A stretch of 64,000 nt of DNA from Steromphala cineraria. Its lineage: Eukaryota; Mollusca; Gastropoda; Trochida; Trochidae. The notes below the pieces were generated by a model. The model had not been told where the DNA came from. It searched no databases and was given only the letters and a program-made list of their open reading frames with translations. Shown here piece by piece: positions 22,150 through 34,828 of the stretch. How positions within the stretch are numbered: position 1 is the first letter of the stretch; each line of letters begins with the position of its first letter. The translations under genes and the position numbers were made by a program. The stretch is from positions 682,001-746,000 of the forward strand of contig OU744730.1 of NCBI GenBank assembly GCA_916613615.1. The letters run 5' to 3'.

Positions 22150-23520
22150 AAGTATATATTTCATGCTAGTTGAGTGTGAGCGAATACAGTTCCAGCATAA
22201 TCATTTCATGCTAGTTTAGTGTGAGCGAATATAAGTCCAGCATAATCCTTTCATGCTAGTTTAGTGTGATCGAATATATTTCCTAGCATAAATCTTCCAT
22301 GCTATCTTAGTATCAGTTAATACATTTCTAGCATAATTCCTGTATGCTATCTTAATGTAAGTTACTACATTTCTAGCATAATTCCTGTATGCTATCTTAG
22401 TATCAGTTAATACATTTCTAGCATAATTCCTGTATGCTATCTTAATGTAAGTTAATACATTTCTAGCATAATTCCTGTATGCTATCTTAATGTAAGTTAA
22501 TACATTTCTAGCATAATTCCTGTATGCTATCTTAATGTAAGTTACTACATTTCTAGCATAATTCCTGTATGCTATCTTAGTATCAGTTAATACATTTCTA
22601 GCATAATTCCTGTATGCTATCTTAATGTAAGTTAATACATTTCTAGCATAATTCCTGTATGCTATCTTAGTATCAGTTAATACATTTCTAGCATAATTCC
22701 TGTATGCTATCTTAATGTAAGTTAATACATTTCTAGCATAATTCCTGTATGCTATCTTAATGTAAGTTAATACATTTCTAGCATAATTCCTGTATGCTAT
22801 CTTAATGTAAGTTACTACATTTCTAGCATAATTCCTGTATGCTATCTTAGTATCAGTTAATACATTTCTAGCATAATTCCTGTATGCTATCTTAATGTAA
22901 GTTAATACATTTCTAGCATAATTCCTGTATGCTATCTTAATGTAAGTTAATACATTTCTAGCATAATTCCTGTATGCTATCTTAATGTAAGTTAATACAT
23001 TTCTAGCATAATTCCTGTATGCTATCTTAATGTAAGTTAATACATTTCTAGCATAATTCCTGTATGCTATCTTAATGTAAGTTAATACATTTCTAGCATA
23101 ATTCCTGTATGCTATCTTAATGTAAGTTAATACATTTCTAGCATAATTCCTGTATGCTATCTTAATGTAAGTTAATACATTTCTAGCATAATTCCTGTAT
23201 GCTATCTTAATGTAAGTTAATACATTTCTAGCATAATTCCTGTATGCTATCTTAATGTAAGTTAATACATTTCTAGCATAATTCCTGTATGCTATCTTAA
23301 TGTAAGTTAATACATTTCTAGCATAATTCCTGTATGCTATCTTAATATCAGTTTAAACATTCCTAGCATAATTCCTGTATGTTATCTTAATGTAAGTTAA
23401 TACATTTCTAGCATAATTCCTGTATGCTATCTTAATGTAAGTTAATACATTTCTAGCATAATTCCTGTATGCTATCTTAATGTAAGTTAATACATTTCTA
23501 GCATAATTCTTTCATGCCAT
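22150..23520. repeat. 45-bp tandem array with an inverted TAGCATA/TATGCTA pair in each unit
   Basis: The main unit TTCTAGCATAATTCCTGTAT GCTATCTTAATGTAAGTTAA TACAT is 45 bp, with about 27 regular copies from about 22290. Two or three diverged units precede them (22150-22290, with TTTCATGCTAGTTTAGTGTG), and one worn copy follows at the right edge. Each unit holds TAGCATA, seven bases, then TATGCTA, a perfect 7-bp inverted repeat able to form a hairpin. Two variants (AATGTAAGTTA and AGTATCAGTTA) alternate in the left half, while the right half is almost uniform. Confidence 0.92.
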
Positions 23521-24482
23521 TTTGGTGTGATCTAGCATAGTATCTTTTATAAATTTTTCATTGCTATTATAGTAGACTAATCTATTTTAGACTAATCTCA
23601 GTATTATAGTTATTATCTGTGAGTGTAGAATCCAAGTGTTCATATTTATCTACTACATTCCGTCCATTCTGGTATTGATATATTTAGTTTGTGATCAAAG
23701 AGTTAACTATATTTTTCTATGGCCATTGTTGTCGGCTGACACTCAACGCATTTATATATATGCACCTCTTTTGTTTTGGGCGTCTCATCGCCAAATAAAA
23801 TCGTTTTGAGTACACTTTACCACATGTGTTGATTTCTTTGCCTTGAATTGAAAGTTTGTGTTTTGGAGAAAGATATTAAAAGCCATCCTGACAAGAGGCT
23901 ACTTTGCGTGGTCGTCACAAGTGTTTTAGAATGACGATACTTATTGTTCAAATTTCGTCTAGCCTGTGGATGTGAAGGGACAGTTGTACGTATTTTAGAA
24001 GAATAAATAAATCACGTGTAAACGTGAAAACGAACATAAATGTTACCATCATGCTACTTGCTTTTCTAAAGAAAGTGATAACTATTCAAATATGGATCGA
24101 TTCCTCAAAGAAGTTATCATGAAACGGATATCTCATCTGTAAAAAAACAAATTTAGACAATACTTTCCCAGCAAATAAGAAGTTTAAGGTCACTATCGTT
24201 TTATATGATTAACATGCTTTGGGTGAAAAACGTATAATTTTCAGAGTTTATTTATAATTATGAACATTTATGAAACATCAATTTCGTCGAGGTGCAAAAG
24301 CAGAGCAGTTTCAATACCAACAAAACTAATGGCATAATCAAACCCTATCGTAATAATGAAGGTTGTTCAAATTAAATCACAAACCACAAAATCTTTCGTC
24401 AAGGACATATTTAACAGTCATCACATCAAAACACTTGCAAACCTTTCTAAATCATAAGTAGCTACGCTGATTTGTATATTTC
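23521..24482. other. Unassigned sequence with a polyadenylation-like AATAAA at 23794-23799
   Basis: The plus strand shows AATAAA at 23794 followed by a GT/T-rich stretch (TCGTTTTGAG, then TGTGTTGATTTCTTTG), as at a 3' end. This is about 2.2 kb from the TATA-like box at 21606. The remainder is AT-rich without features. Confidence 0.35.
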
Positions 24483-24850
24483 TTAAAGGGGCAGCAGCAC
24501 GTTTTAAGGGGGACTATAAGGTGATGTCAGGTAAATGAAAATAAATGCATGGTTCCAATTGAAAGACAATGCATTTAAACAAAATGGAGCACTTATAAAT
24601 CAAACATATGATGTGAAGTTTAGCCTTGCGATTCCTTTGTCTTACACAAACTGAATAAAAGGTGTTCACACAAAATGGCCGCATATGGATTTTAGGTGAA
24701 TTTTCATTCTTTGTTCACCGACTATGGATAATTGGTTTGTGTTAAGAGATCTTTGACACTATCAAAATAATTCATCTAGTATTAATGTACAATTATCAGT
24801 GAACAATCTAAAATATAAAATAATATAAAAGAGTGCTACTGCCCCTTTGA
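24483..24850. mobile_element. TTAA-flanked MITE, copy 1
   Basis: 368 bp bounded by TTAA on the left and TTGA (a mutated TTAA) on the right. The terminal inverted repeat is AGGGGCAGCAGCACGTTTT on the left and AAAGAGTGCTACTGCCCCT on the right. Copy 2 at 47729-48094 shares the termini, internal phrases (TTCAATTGAAAGACA-like, GATGTCAGG, AAAATGGC) and length. TTAA target sites are typical of piggyBac- and Kolobok-type elements; no transposase is present. Confidence 0.8.
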
Positions 24851-25017
24851 ATAAATACTTAAATTGAGTTCCGTGAGGTATTAATCAATCAATATTCTCT
24901 TTGACAAGTAGGTGAGTAGGCTCCAATGTCACAGAGCGATCTCAAGATGATCAATCAAAAGTTCATCTACATAATAAATTAACAACTGATTAAAAAATCG
25001 TGGACATAAAGTACACA

Positions 25018-28000
25018 GATTGTCAGGATGATTCGCAGAGGATGTTGCCAGGTTGCATACAGAGTCGTTACTACCAGAACGTCAGGATGATTCGAAGAGG
25101 ATGTTGCCAGGTTGCATACAGAGTCGATACTACCAGAACGTCAGGATTATTCGAAGAGGATGTTGCCAGGTTGCATACAGAGCCGTTACTACCAGAACGT
25201 CTGGATGATTCGCAGAGGATGTTGCCAGGTTGCATACAGAGTCGTTACTACCAGAACGTCAGGATTATTCGAAGAGGATGTTGCCAGGTTGCATACAGAG
25301 CCGTTACTACCAGAACGTCAGGATGATTCGAAGAGGATGTTGCCAGGTTGCATACAGAGCCGTTACTACCAGAATGTTAGGATGATTCGAAGAGGATGTT
25401 GCCAGGTTGCATACAGAGCAGTTACTACCCGAACGTGAGGATGATTCGAAGAGGATGTTGCCAGGTTGCATACAGAGCCGTTACTACCAGAACGTCAGGA
25501 TGATTCGCAGAGGATGTTGCCAGGTTGCATACAGAGCCGTTACTACCAGAACGTCTGGATGATTCGCAGAGGATGTTGCCAGGTTGCATACAGAGCCGTT
25601 ACTACCAGAACGTCAGGATGATTCGCAGAGGATGTTGCCAGGTTGCATACAGAGTCGTTACTACCAGAACGTCAGGATGATTCGCAGAGGATGTTGCCAG
25701 GTTGCATACAGAGCAGTTACTACCAGACGTCAGGATGATTAGCAGGGGATGTTGCCAGGTTGCATACAGAGTCGTTACTACCAGAACGTCAGGATGATTC
25801 GCAGAGGATGTTGCCAGGTTGCATACAGAGCAGTTACTACCAGAACGTCAGGATGATTCGCAGAGGATGTTGCCAGGTTGCATACAGAGCCGTTACTACC
25901 AGAACATCAGGATGATTCGAAGAGGATGTTGCCAGGTTGCATACAGAGTCGTTACTACCAGAACGTCAGGATGATTCGAATCAGATGTTGCCAGGTTGCA
26001 TACAGAGGCGTTACTACCAGAACGTCAGGATGATTCGAATCAGATGTTGCCAGGTTGCATACAGAGCCGCTACTACCAGAACGTCAGGATGATTCGAATC
26101 AGATGTTGCCAGGTTGCATACAGAGCCGTTACTACCAGAACGTCAGGATGATTCGAATCAGATGTTGCCAGGTTGCATACCGAGTCGATACTACCAGAAC
26201 GTCAGGATGATTCGCAGAGGATGTTGCCAGGTTGCATATAGAGCCGTTACTACAAGAACGTCTGGATGATTCGAAGAGGATGTTGCCAGGTTGCATACAG
26301 AGCCGTTACTACCAGAACGTCAGGATGATTCGCAGAGGATGTTGCCAGGTTGCATACAGAGTCGTTACTACCAGAACGTCAGGATGATTCGAAGAGGATG
26401 TTGCCAGGTTGCATACAGAGTCGATACTACCAGAACGTCAGGATGATTCGAATCAGATGTTGCCAGGTTGCATACAGAGTCGTTACTACCAGAATGTCGG
26501 GATGATTCGCAGAGGATGTTGCCAGGTTGCATACAGAGTCGTTACTACCAGAACGTCAGGATGATTCGCAGAGGATGTTGCCAGGTTGCATACAGAGTCG
26601 TTACAACCAGAATGTCAGGATGATTCGCAGAGGATGTTGCCAGGTTGCATACAGAGCCGTTACTACCAGAACGTCAGGATGATTCGCTAAGGATGTTGCC
26701 AGGTTGCATACCGAGTCGTTACTACCAGAATGTCAGGATGATTCGCAGAGGATGTTGCCAGGTTGCATACAGAGCCGTTACTACCAGAATGTCAGGATGA
26801 TTCGCAGAGGATGTTGCCAGGTTGCATACAGAGTCGTTACAACCAGAATGTCAGGATGATTCGCAGAGGATGTTGCCAGGTTGCATACAGAGCAGTTACT
26901 ACCAGACGTCAGGATGATTAGCAGGGGATGTTGCCAGGTTGCATACAGAGTCGTTACTACCAGAACGTCAGGATGATTCGCAGAGGATGTTGCCAGGTTG
27001 CATACAGAGCAGTTACTACCAGAACGTCAGGATGATTCGCAGAGGATGTTGCCAGGTTGCATACAGAGCCGTTACTACCAGAACGTCAGGATGATTCGCT
27101 AAGGATGTTGCCAGGTTGCATACCGAGTCGTTACTACCAGAATGTCAGGATGATTCGCAGAGGATGTTGCCAGGTTGCATACAGAGCCGTTACTACCAGA
27201 ACGTCAGGATGATTCGCAGAGGATGTTGCCAGGTTGCATACAGAGTCGTTACAACCAGAATGTCAGGATGATTCGCAGAGGATGTTGCCAGGTTGCATAC
27301 AGAGCCGTTACTACCAGAACGTCAGGATGATTCGCAGAGGATGTTGCCAGGTTGCATACCGAGCCGTTACTACCAGAACGTCAGGATGATTCGCAGAGGA
27401 TGTTGCCAGGTTGCATACAGAGTCGTTACTACCAGAACGTCAGGATTATTCGAAGAGGATGTTGCCAGGTTGCATACAGAGCCGTTACTACCAGAACGTC
27501 AGGATGATTCGCAGAGGATGTTGCCAGGTTGCATACAGAGCCGTTACTACCAGAACGTCTGGATGATTCGAAAAGGATGTTGCCAGGTTGCAAACAGAGC
27601 AGTTACTACCAGAACGTTAGGATGATTCGTAGAGGATGTTGCCAGGTTGCATACAGAGCCGCTACTACCAGAACGTCAGGATGATTCGCAGAGGATGTTG
27701 CCAGGTTGCATACAGAGCCGTTACTACCAGAACGTCTGGATGATTCGAAGAGGATGTTGCCAGGTTGCATACAGAGCCGTTACTACCAGAACGTCTGGAT
27801 GATTCGCAGAGGATGTTGCCAGGTTGCATACCGAGCCGTTACTACCAGAACGTCAGGAGGATTCGCAGAGGATGTTGCCAGGTTGCATACAGAGTCGTTA
27901 CTACCAGAACGTCAGGATTATTCGAAGAGGATGTTGCCAGGTTGCATACAGAGCCGTTACTACCAGAACGTCAGGATGATTCGCAGAGGATGTTGCCAGG

Positions 28001-30917
28001 TTGCATACAGAGCCGTTACTACCAGAACGTCAGGATGATTCGCAGAGGATGTTGCCAGGTTGCATACAGAGTCGTTACTACCAGAACGTCAGGATGATTC
28101 GCAGAGGATGTTGCCAGGTTGCATACAGAGCCGTTACTACCAGAACGTCTGGATGATTCGAATCAGATGTTGCCAGGTTGCATACAGAGGCGTTACTACC
28201 AGAACGTCAGGATGATTCGAATCAGATGTTGCCAGGTTGCATACAGAGCCGCTACTACCAGAACGTCAGGATGATTCGAATCAGATGTTGCCAGGTTGCA
28301 TACAGAGCCGTTACTACCAGAACGTCAGGATGATTCGAATCAGATGTTGCCAGGTTGCATACCGAGTCGATACTACCAGAACGTCAGGATGATTCGCAGA
28401 GGATGTTGCCAGGTTGCATATAGAGCCGTTACTACAAGAACGTCTGGATGATTCGAAGAGGATGTTGCCAGGTTGCATACAGAGCCGTTACTACCAGAAC
28501 GTCAGGATGATTCGCAGAGGATGTTGCCAGGTGTATACAGAGTCGTTACTACCAGAACGTCAGGATGATTCGAAGAGGATGTTGCCAGGTTGCATACAGA
28601 GTCGATACTACCAGAACGTCAGGATGATTCGAATCAGATGTTGCCAGGTTGCATACAGAGTCGTTACTACCAGAATGTCGGGATGATTCGCAGAGGATGT
28701 TGCCAGGTTGCATACAGAGTCGTTACTACCAGAACGTCAGGATGATTCGCAGAGGATGTTGCCAGGTTGCATACAGAGTCGTTACAAGCAGAATGTCAGG
28801 ATGATTCGCAGAGGATGTTGCCAGGTTGCATACAGAGCCGTTACTACCAGAACGTCAGGATGATTCGCTAAGGATGTTGCCAGGTTGCATACCGAGTCGT
28901 TACTACCAGAACGTCAGGATGATTCGCAGAGGATGTTGCCAGGTTGCATACCGAGCCGTTACTACCAGAACGTCAGGATGATTCGCAGAGGATGTTGCCA
29001 GGTTGCATACAGAGTCGTTACTACCAGAACGTCAGGATTATTCGAAGAGGATGTTGCCAGGTTGCATACAGAGCCGTTACTACCAGAACGTCAGGATGAT
29101 TCGCAGAGGATGTTGCCAGGTTGCATACAGAGCCGTTACTACCAGAACGTCTGGATGATTCGAAAAGGATGTTGCCAGGTTGCATACAGAGCAGTTACTA
29201 CCAGAACGTTAGGATGATTCGCAGAGGATGTTGCCAGGTTGCATACAGAGCCGTTACTACCAGAACGTCAGGATGATTCGCAGAGGATGTTGCCAGGTTG
29301 CATACAGAGCCGTTACTACCAGAACGTCTGGATGATTCGAAGAGGATGTTGCCAGGTTGCATACAGAGCCGTTACTACCAGAACGTCTGGATGATTCGCA
29401 GAGGATGTTGCCAGGTTGCATACCGAGCCGTTACTACCAGAACGTCAGGAGGATTCGCAGAGGATGTTGCCAGGTTGCATACAGAGTCGTTACTACCAGA
29501 ACGTCAGGATTATTCGAAGAGGATGTTGCCAGGTTGCATACAGAGCCGTTACTACCAGAACGTCAGGATGATTCGCAGAGGATGTTGCCAGGTTGCATAC
29601 AGAGCCGTTACTACCAGAACGTCAGGATGATTCGCAGAGGATGTTGCCAGGTTGCATACAGAGTCGTTACAACCAGAACGTCAGGATGATTCGCAGAGGA
29701 TGTTGCCAGGTTGCATACAGAGCCGTTACTACCAGAACGTCTGGATGATTCGAAGAGGATGTTGCCAGGTTGCATACAGAGCAGTTACTACCAGAACGTT
29801 AGGATGATTCGCAGAGGATGTTGCCAGGTTGCATACAGACCCGTTAATACCAGAACGTCAGGATGATTCGCAGAGGATGTTGCCAGGTTGCATACATAGC
29901 CGTTACTACCAGAACGTCTGGATGATTCGCAGAGGATGTTGCCAGGTTGCATACAGAGCCGTTACTACCAGAACGTCAGGATGATTCGCAGAGGATGTTG
30001 CCAGGTTGCATACAGAGTCGTTACTACCAGAACGTCAGGATGATTCGAATCAGATGTTGCCAGGTTGCATACAGAGGCGTTTCTACCAGAACGTCAGGAT
30101 GATTCGAATCAGATGTTGCCAGGTTGCATACAGAGCCGTTACTACCAGAACGTCAGGATGATTCGAATCAGATGTTGCCAGTTTGCATACCGAGTCGATA
30201 CTACCAGAACGTCAGGATGATTCGCAGAGGATGTTGCCAGGTTGCATATAGAGCCGTTACTTCAAGAACGTCTGGATGATTCGAAGAGGATGTTGCCAGG
30301 TTGCATACAGAGCCGTTACTACCAGAACGTCAGGATGATTCGCAGAGGATGTTGCCAGGTTGCATACAGAGTCGTTACTACCAGAACGTCTGGATGATTC
30401 GAAGAGGATGTTGCCAGGTTGCATACAGAGCCGTTACTACCAGAAAGTCTGGATGATTCGCAGAGGATGTTGCCAGGTTGCATACAGAGTCGATACTACC
30501 CGAACGTCAGGATGATTCGCAGAGGAAGTTGCCAGGTTGCATACAGAGCCGTTACTACCAGAACGTCAGGATGATTCGCAGAGGATGTTGCCAGGTTGCA
30601 TACAGAGTCGATACTACCAGAACGTCAGGATTATTCGAAGAGGATGTTGCCAGGTTGCATACAGAGTCGTTACTACCAGAACGTCAGGATTATTCGCAGA
30701 GGATGTTGCCAGGTTGCATACAGAGCCGTTACTACCAGAACGTCAGGATGATTCGCAGAGGATGTTGCCAGGTTGCATACAGAGCTTTACTACCAGAACG
30801 TCAGGATGATTCGCAGAGGATGTTGCCAGGTTGCATACAGAGCCGTTACTACCAGAACGTCAGGATTATTCGAAGAGGATGTTGCCAGGTTGCATACAGA
30901 GCCGTTACTACCAGAAA
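25018..30917. repeat. 59-bp satellite array, left part, about 100 units
   Basis: The unit begins GTTGCCAGGTTGCATACAGA, continues GCCGTTACTACCAGAACGTC and ends AGGATGATTCGCAGAGGAT, 59 bp. Diagnostic variants (GCATATAGAG with CTACAAG; GAATCAGATG; CGCTAAGGATG; AGGAGGATTCG; AGAAAGTCTGG) recur in the same order, which shows block duplications. Blocks at 27293-28097 reappear at 28885-29689 with a period of 1,592 bp (27 units minus one base). The GCATATAGAG unit recurs at 26231, 28413, 30241 and, beyond the transposon, 36831. Stop-free stretches of up to about 110 codons occur by chance of the unit and are not genes. The array ends inside a unit where the transposon inserted. Confidence 0.95.
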
Positions 30918-31734
30918 TAGTCCAGTCAATCTAGCTCAAAAATAGGGCCAACCTCCAAAAAACTGCAAAAGAATTTATTTATACTTTTTTATATAGGCAA
31001 AAGCATACTTGATAACATATCAAAAGTCTAGAAAAATCTAAAGTGGGGAACCTTTTTGAAATTTATATTCTTTAGAGGTACCCCAATCACATTTTTTTCA
31101 TCAACGGAACCCTATCCGTATTCAACCTAAAAGGGAATATAAGCCATACTAGTGATCATTATTGCAATAAAAACATGAAAATGGATATGTCTATGCCCCT
31201 TAGTATATGTTAAAAAGGACTATTTCGAAATTCCAAGATAAGCAATATTTTTCAAGATGGCCGCCATTTTTCAAGATGGCCGCCATGACCGCTTTACTTG
31301 ACTGAATAGCACTATCATTGTTCATTCATATCTGTCGGATTATTTTGATTTCAGGGTCTAATTATCTGTTTTCAGCACCAAGGAATCCAAATATTTTATC
31401 TATATTAACTTTGAAAGGCTTATAAGGTCAAACATGTGAAATTGGCCGTCTCGAAGCATGCAACACGACCCTCGTCTATGAACAACATGACACAATGCAT
31501 AGCTTTTAGAGAGTTATTTTAATTCAGATTTCTCTTAATGAGACAACTTTCTTGTAATGAAGGATCTTGGTCAGCAATGATAAGTTATAGTGTTGTTACA
31601 TCACTGTCCACAATTTGGTAATTATTGAAATACTAAAATAGTATGGATAGTAGTACGTCATTAGAAAATCCAAAATTTATCAATCCAAAACAGTCATTTA
31701 CTATTGGTAGAGTGAAAATGTCCATAAGACATCA

Positions 31735-32544
31735 TCAACATCCTTCCTCACTGTTCATTATCATCCAGATTGTCAATATTAGTACGGTACTGTTCTCACA
31801 GCTCAATCCATGACATCCAGCACAACAACTTGAACATGACAGGCCATGTTTTCTACAAGTACACCTCCTTGAATCACAAGCAACTTTGCATTTACACCGG
31901 ATGACATTGATCAAACGCTCAGGTGCTGGAGGCAGTTTTGTCATCACAGGAAGATACTTGTCCTGCACGAGATTCCAGCCCCAATCACAAGGCTGCAACT
32001 CATCATATCCCATCCAGCGTCGAACTTGGTGGTACACACGCAAGCAGTGCTGGTAAGCGGCCGCTGATGTTGGAGGCAGTGAGCACACCTGGACGGAAGT
32101 TGAACTTGCTTCCACTTTTTCTGCAAACCTCCTACATCTCAGTTCATCTAGATTCTCACCGGAGTTCCCACCATATAGATGCACCACGATGTTCTGGCCA
32201 GCTGTAGCAATAGCATCTTGAGCAGACATATTGTAGAAAGCACTAATGCTATCGCCAAGATGTTGAGATGCTGTAATCTTTTGATATGCCTGTCCCTTGC
32301 TGATTCCAAAGAGTCTTGATGTTGTGTCACATCCTGTAATTGCATGGATAAGGAGTAGATGCTGACAAGCACCAGTTCCGAGTTTGCTCTTTACGGTATT
32401 TATGTGCCAGTTTCTACCAAGCTTCTTGGACTCTGATCTGAAGTATAGGTCATGTGATTCATTGTCAGCGTGAAAACACAAAAGAACTAGAAGATCGGTA
32501 TCTTCACCAATGCAATGACTGTGGTTGGTCCTTCTCTTGCACAT
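31735..32544 (-). pseudogene. Transposon protein, C-terminal part: second half of the XPG/PIN-like nuclease and CXC domain
   Basis: About 255 meaningful residues. It begins with the nuclease motif GEDTDLLVLLCFHA (acidic residues as in the XPG-I 'SED(S/T)DLL' motif), then LLLIHAITGCDTTSRLFGI, a conserved block in this family. A WMGYDELQPCDWGWNL segment follows, and finally a cysteine cluster RCKCKVACDSRRCTCRKHGL with CSSCCAGCHGLSC, resembling tesmin/TSO1-like CXC DNA-binding modules. The start given by the frame is artificial: the reading joins the preceding segment (33014-32487) through a frameshift near 32510, where CATTG is tandemly duplicated. The stop at 31735 is probably the natural end, about 820 bp from the left terminus of the element. 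Confidence 0.7.
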
Positions 32545-33089
32545 GTCACAGCTGTCTGTACAATTGACAAATCAGCGTCTTCATCGGCTCTGACAACCTT
32601 GATTCCGTTTGCTGTCAACCTTGAACTGATGTGATCAATAAACAGCTGCTTGTTCTCATTATTGGAGAGAAACAATTCCTTCTTCACAGTCAAAAGCATG
32701 TCATCTGTGAAATGGACTTTTGGACCGCAGACTCCTTTGCATCGTCTGAGATGGGTTGTATCTTTTGTGGACGGTCCTGACATGTAGCCATCAAAGACAA
32801 CTGTTGCATCTTCAACTCTTTTCTGGATGTAATCAACATACACCTGAAGTACTGATGAATATGTTGAGCCTCTCATCCAAGGAATTCTCTGAAGTAAGGA
32901 TCCTCCATCTATGACAAACTGCATCCCGCTATCAAATGAATCCTGATGATGAACAGTTTCATGTTTCTTCCAAAGTGCATCTGCCAAGGCTGGTTTATTG
33001 GCTTCACGCATCAATCCTGAGGAGTCAAACAGAGATGAAGGATAGCTACAAAGTTCAAATTTGAAGATGTCTGCCAGTTCTTCATCCAG
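32487..33089 (-). pseudogene. Transposon protein, nuclease N-half (XPG/PIN-like)
   Basis: Continues in the same frame as the segment 34598-33090 after a single in-frame TGA at 33092-33090. The frame then reads LDEELADIFKFELCSYPSSL and onward past a Met at 33014. Key blocks are FVIDGGSLLQRIPW (an early acidic residue as in PIN/FEN folds), ATVVFDGYMSGPSTKDTTH, and VVRADEDADLSIVQTA, the acidic cluster expected of XPG-I/PIN nucleases ('E.DA'). The segment ends by frameshift at the CATTG duplication near 32510, after which the nuclease motif GEDTDLLVL continues in another frame. Its role in transposition is unknown; DNA cleavage is the natural inference. Confidence 0.65.
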
Positions 33090-34643
33090 TCAGTCGGCAA
33101 CAGTAACTAGGCGTTGAAAGAGTAGATTTTGGTCAATGGGTGTCACCTGCAAACTTGATTTTACAGTTGTCTTGGTACTCATGTTGACGACTTGGTTGAC
33201 TTTCCTGAAAGTGAAGTTGGAAACTTTCTGTTGACTCATTGTGATAATGATCTGCCTGCCAACTGCTCTTGACCTTTCAACATTAACATCTGTGTCTGCA
33301 GTAACACCTGTAGCAATGTTCCGCAAAGTCACATCTCCTTGAAAGGGGTTCCTCTCCTCAAGAAATGACAGCATTGTTGAAGCATCCTGATCATCTCTTG
33401 CCTTCCTAGCTTCAGTGCTATCTTTGTGTTGATCACTGATATTGTCATCAACTGCTGCAAAGATCTGCATTGCATTGTTGATTTCAACACATGCTGGCAT
33501 GGACAACAACCACTGAGCTCTTTGAGATTCACCAATGCCACTTCCTCTTGTCATTCCTCCAGTGGATTTGATGTTCTTCATGAGGACCTGTTCGATGACA
33601 AGGTCCGTTGAAAGACCCGACCAATATCTATCACTTCTTCTGATGACATGGTGACCAGACATGAATGAGCTGTGAACCTCCGGATGGTCTTCTTTCAACA
33701 TGAGCATGGATTGAAGGTAGATGTAGGCAGATTTGGCATACATGTTGTGGCCAGTCGCAGCAAAGAATGGCAGCATTTGTTGGATGGTCTTCAGGTGAAG
33801 AGGCCAGTTTCCAGTGCGTTCTGCTTTTATGAAACTTCTCAAAATGTCAATCATGTCCAGGTACAAAAACCAAAGGCCTGCTGTCCGATGGTGTCCAAGG
33901 TTGTGCTTGATTTCTCCGATCTTTGCCTGAATGTTCTGTACAAGAGGCCCAAAGGATGCTTCAGTGATATCAATGTCTCCTTTAAGAAGCTGGTCAAAGA
34001 GATCACGTGCTTCATCAATGTCATCATCACAACCATCTCTTTCAATTAGTATATGGTTCAACACTCTATCAACCAGGAAATGGCCTCTAACCGCTCTCGA
34101 AACTGCCTTGCCTGTCAACATATGGAGCACAGCATTGGGGGCATATACAGTCTCAAGTGTTTCCTGCAAACCAGATCCACTCATGATGTGACCAATGCAC
34201 CCTAGGAAACTCATTTGAGTATGGAAAGCTCCAAGTCTGAGAACAATGTTCTTGAGGGAACTGTTGGCTTGTTCATTCTCTATTATTGTGAATGCCTTCC
34301 AATACAGGGGCTGATCAAATGTTAGTATTGGAACTGTCTCATACCGGTTTGCTTGAGCACAGACAAATACCAAGGTGGAGTAGATACATGATAAATCACT
34401 TGGATTCATGTCTATCATTGGGAGAAATGAAATGGAGGAAGTACCTGGATGAGAACCTCTTTGTATTTGTTGCATCGTTCCTGACCAACTGGGCTGGAGC
34501 GACTTTGGTTTCCATGACACTTTTGAAAGAACATCCAAACAAGATGATGGATCATTGGCAGTCACTACAGCAAGTTCCTCATATATGAGAGCAGACATGA
34601 AGTCATTGTGCAGCTTTTTCTCAGAGTTTGTTTTATTACATTA
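33090..34643 (-). pseudogene. Transposon protein, central core (500 residues)
   Basis: A coherent frame of 502 codons from Met 34598, extendable upstream by about 10 residues (EKKLHNDFMSALIYEELAVV) until a frameshift near 34640. Blocks such as PILTFDQPLYWKAF, LGAFHTQMSFLGCIGHIMSG and AVLHMLTGKAVSRAVRGHF look like a conserved globular core. From memory, similar long proteins of unknown name recur in mollusc, coral and fish genomes, always near CXC-ending proteins. I cannot name catalytic residues; a DDE-like set is possible but not demonstrated. It terminates at TGA 33092-33090, followed by in-frame continuation, so the stop looks like a nonsense mutation. Confidence 0.6.
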
Positions 34644-34828
34644 GGGTTGCAATAGGTCTTTCTACACTCTTTGTGGACTTTCTGACCTGGGGATGCCTGA
34701 ATTGAGTCACCACGGGCCACACTAGCTCTGTTAAGTCCTTGGCATCCCTTATCTCCAAGCACAACAGAAGATGACTGCAGAGGTTGTGAGCAAATCACAC
34801 AATCCATTGGGGCAGACTGGTAGGTTAC
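34625..34828 (-). pseudogene. Transposon protein, N-terminal Cys/His module
   Basis: Follows a good acceptor (TTATTTTACTTTTCAG, exon from about 34828). The frame shows CVICSQPLQSSS, GDKGCQGLNRAS, then GQKVHKECRKTYCNP, a C-x2-C ... C ... H-x3-C-x4-C arrangement typical of a small zinc-binding module. About 60 residues later the frame ends because of a one-base shift near 34640; the next frame continues with the central core. The phase of this acceptor does not fit the candidate exon at 35123-35049 without adjustment, so the 5' gene structure is unsettled. Confidence 0.55.
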
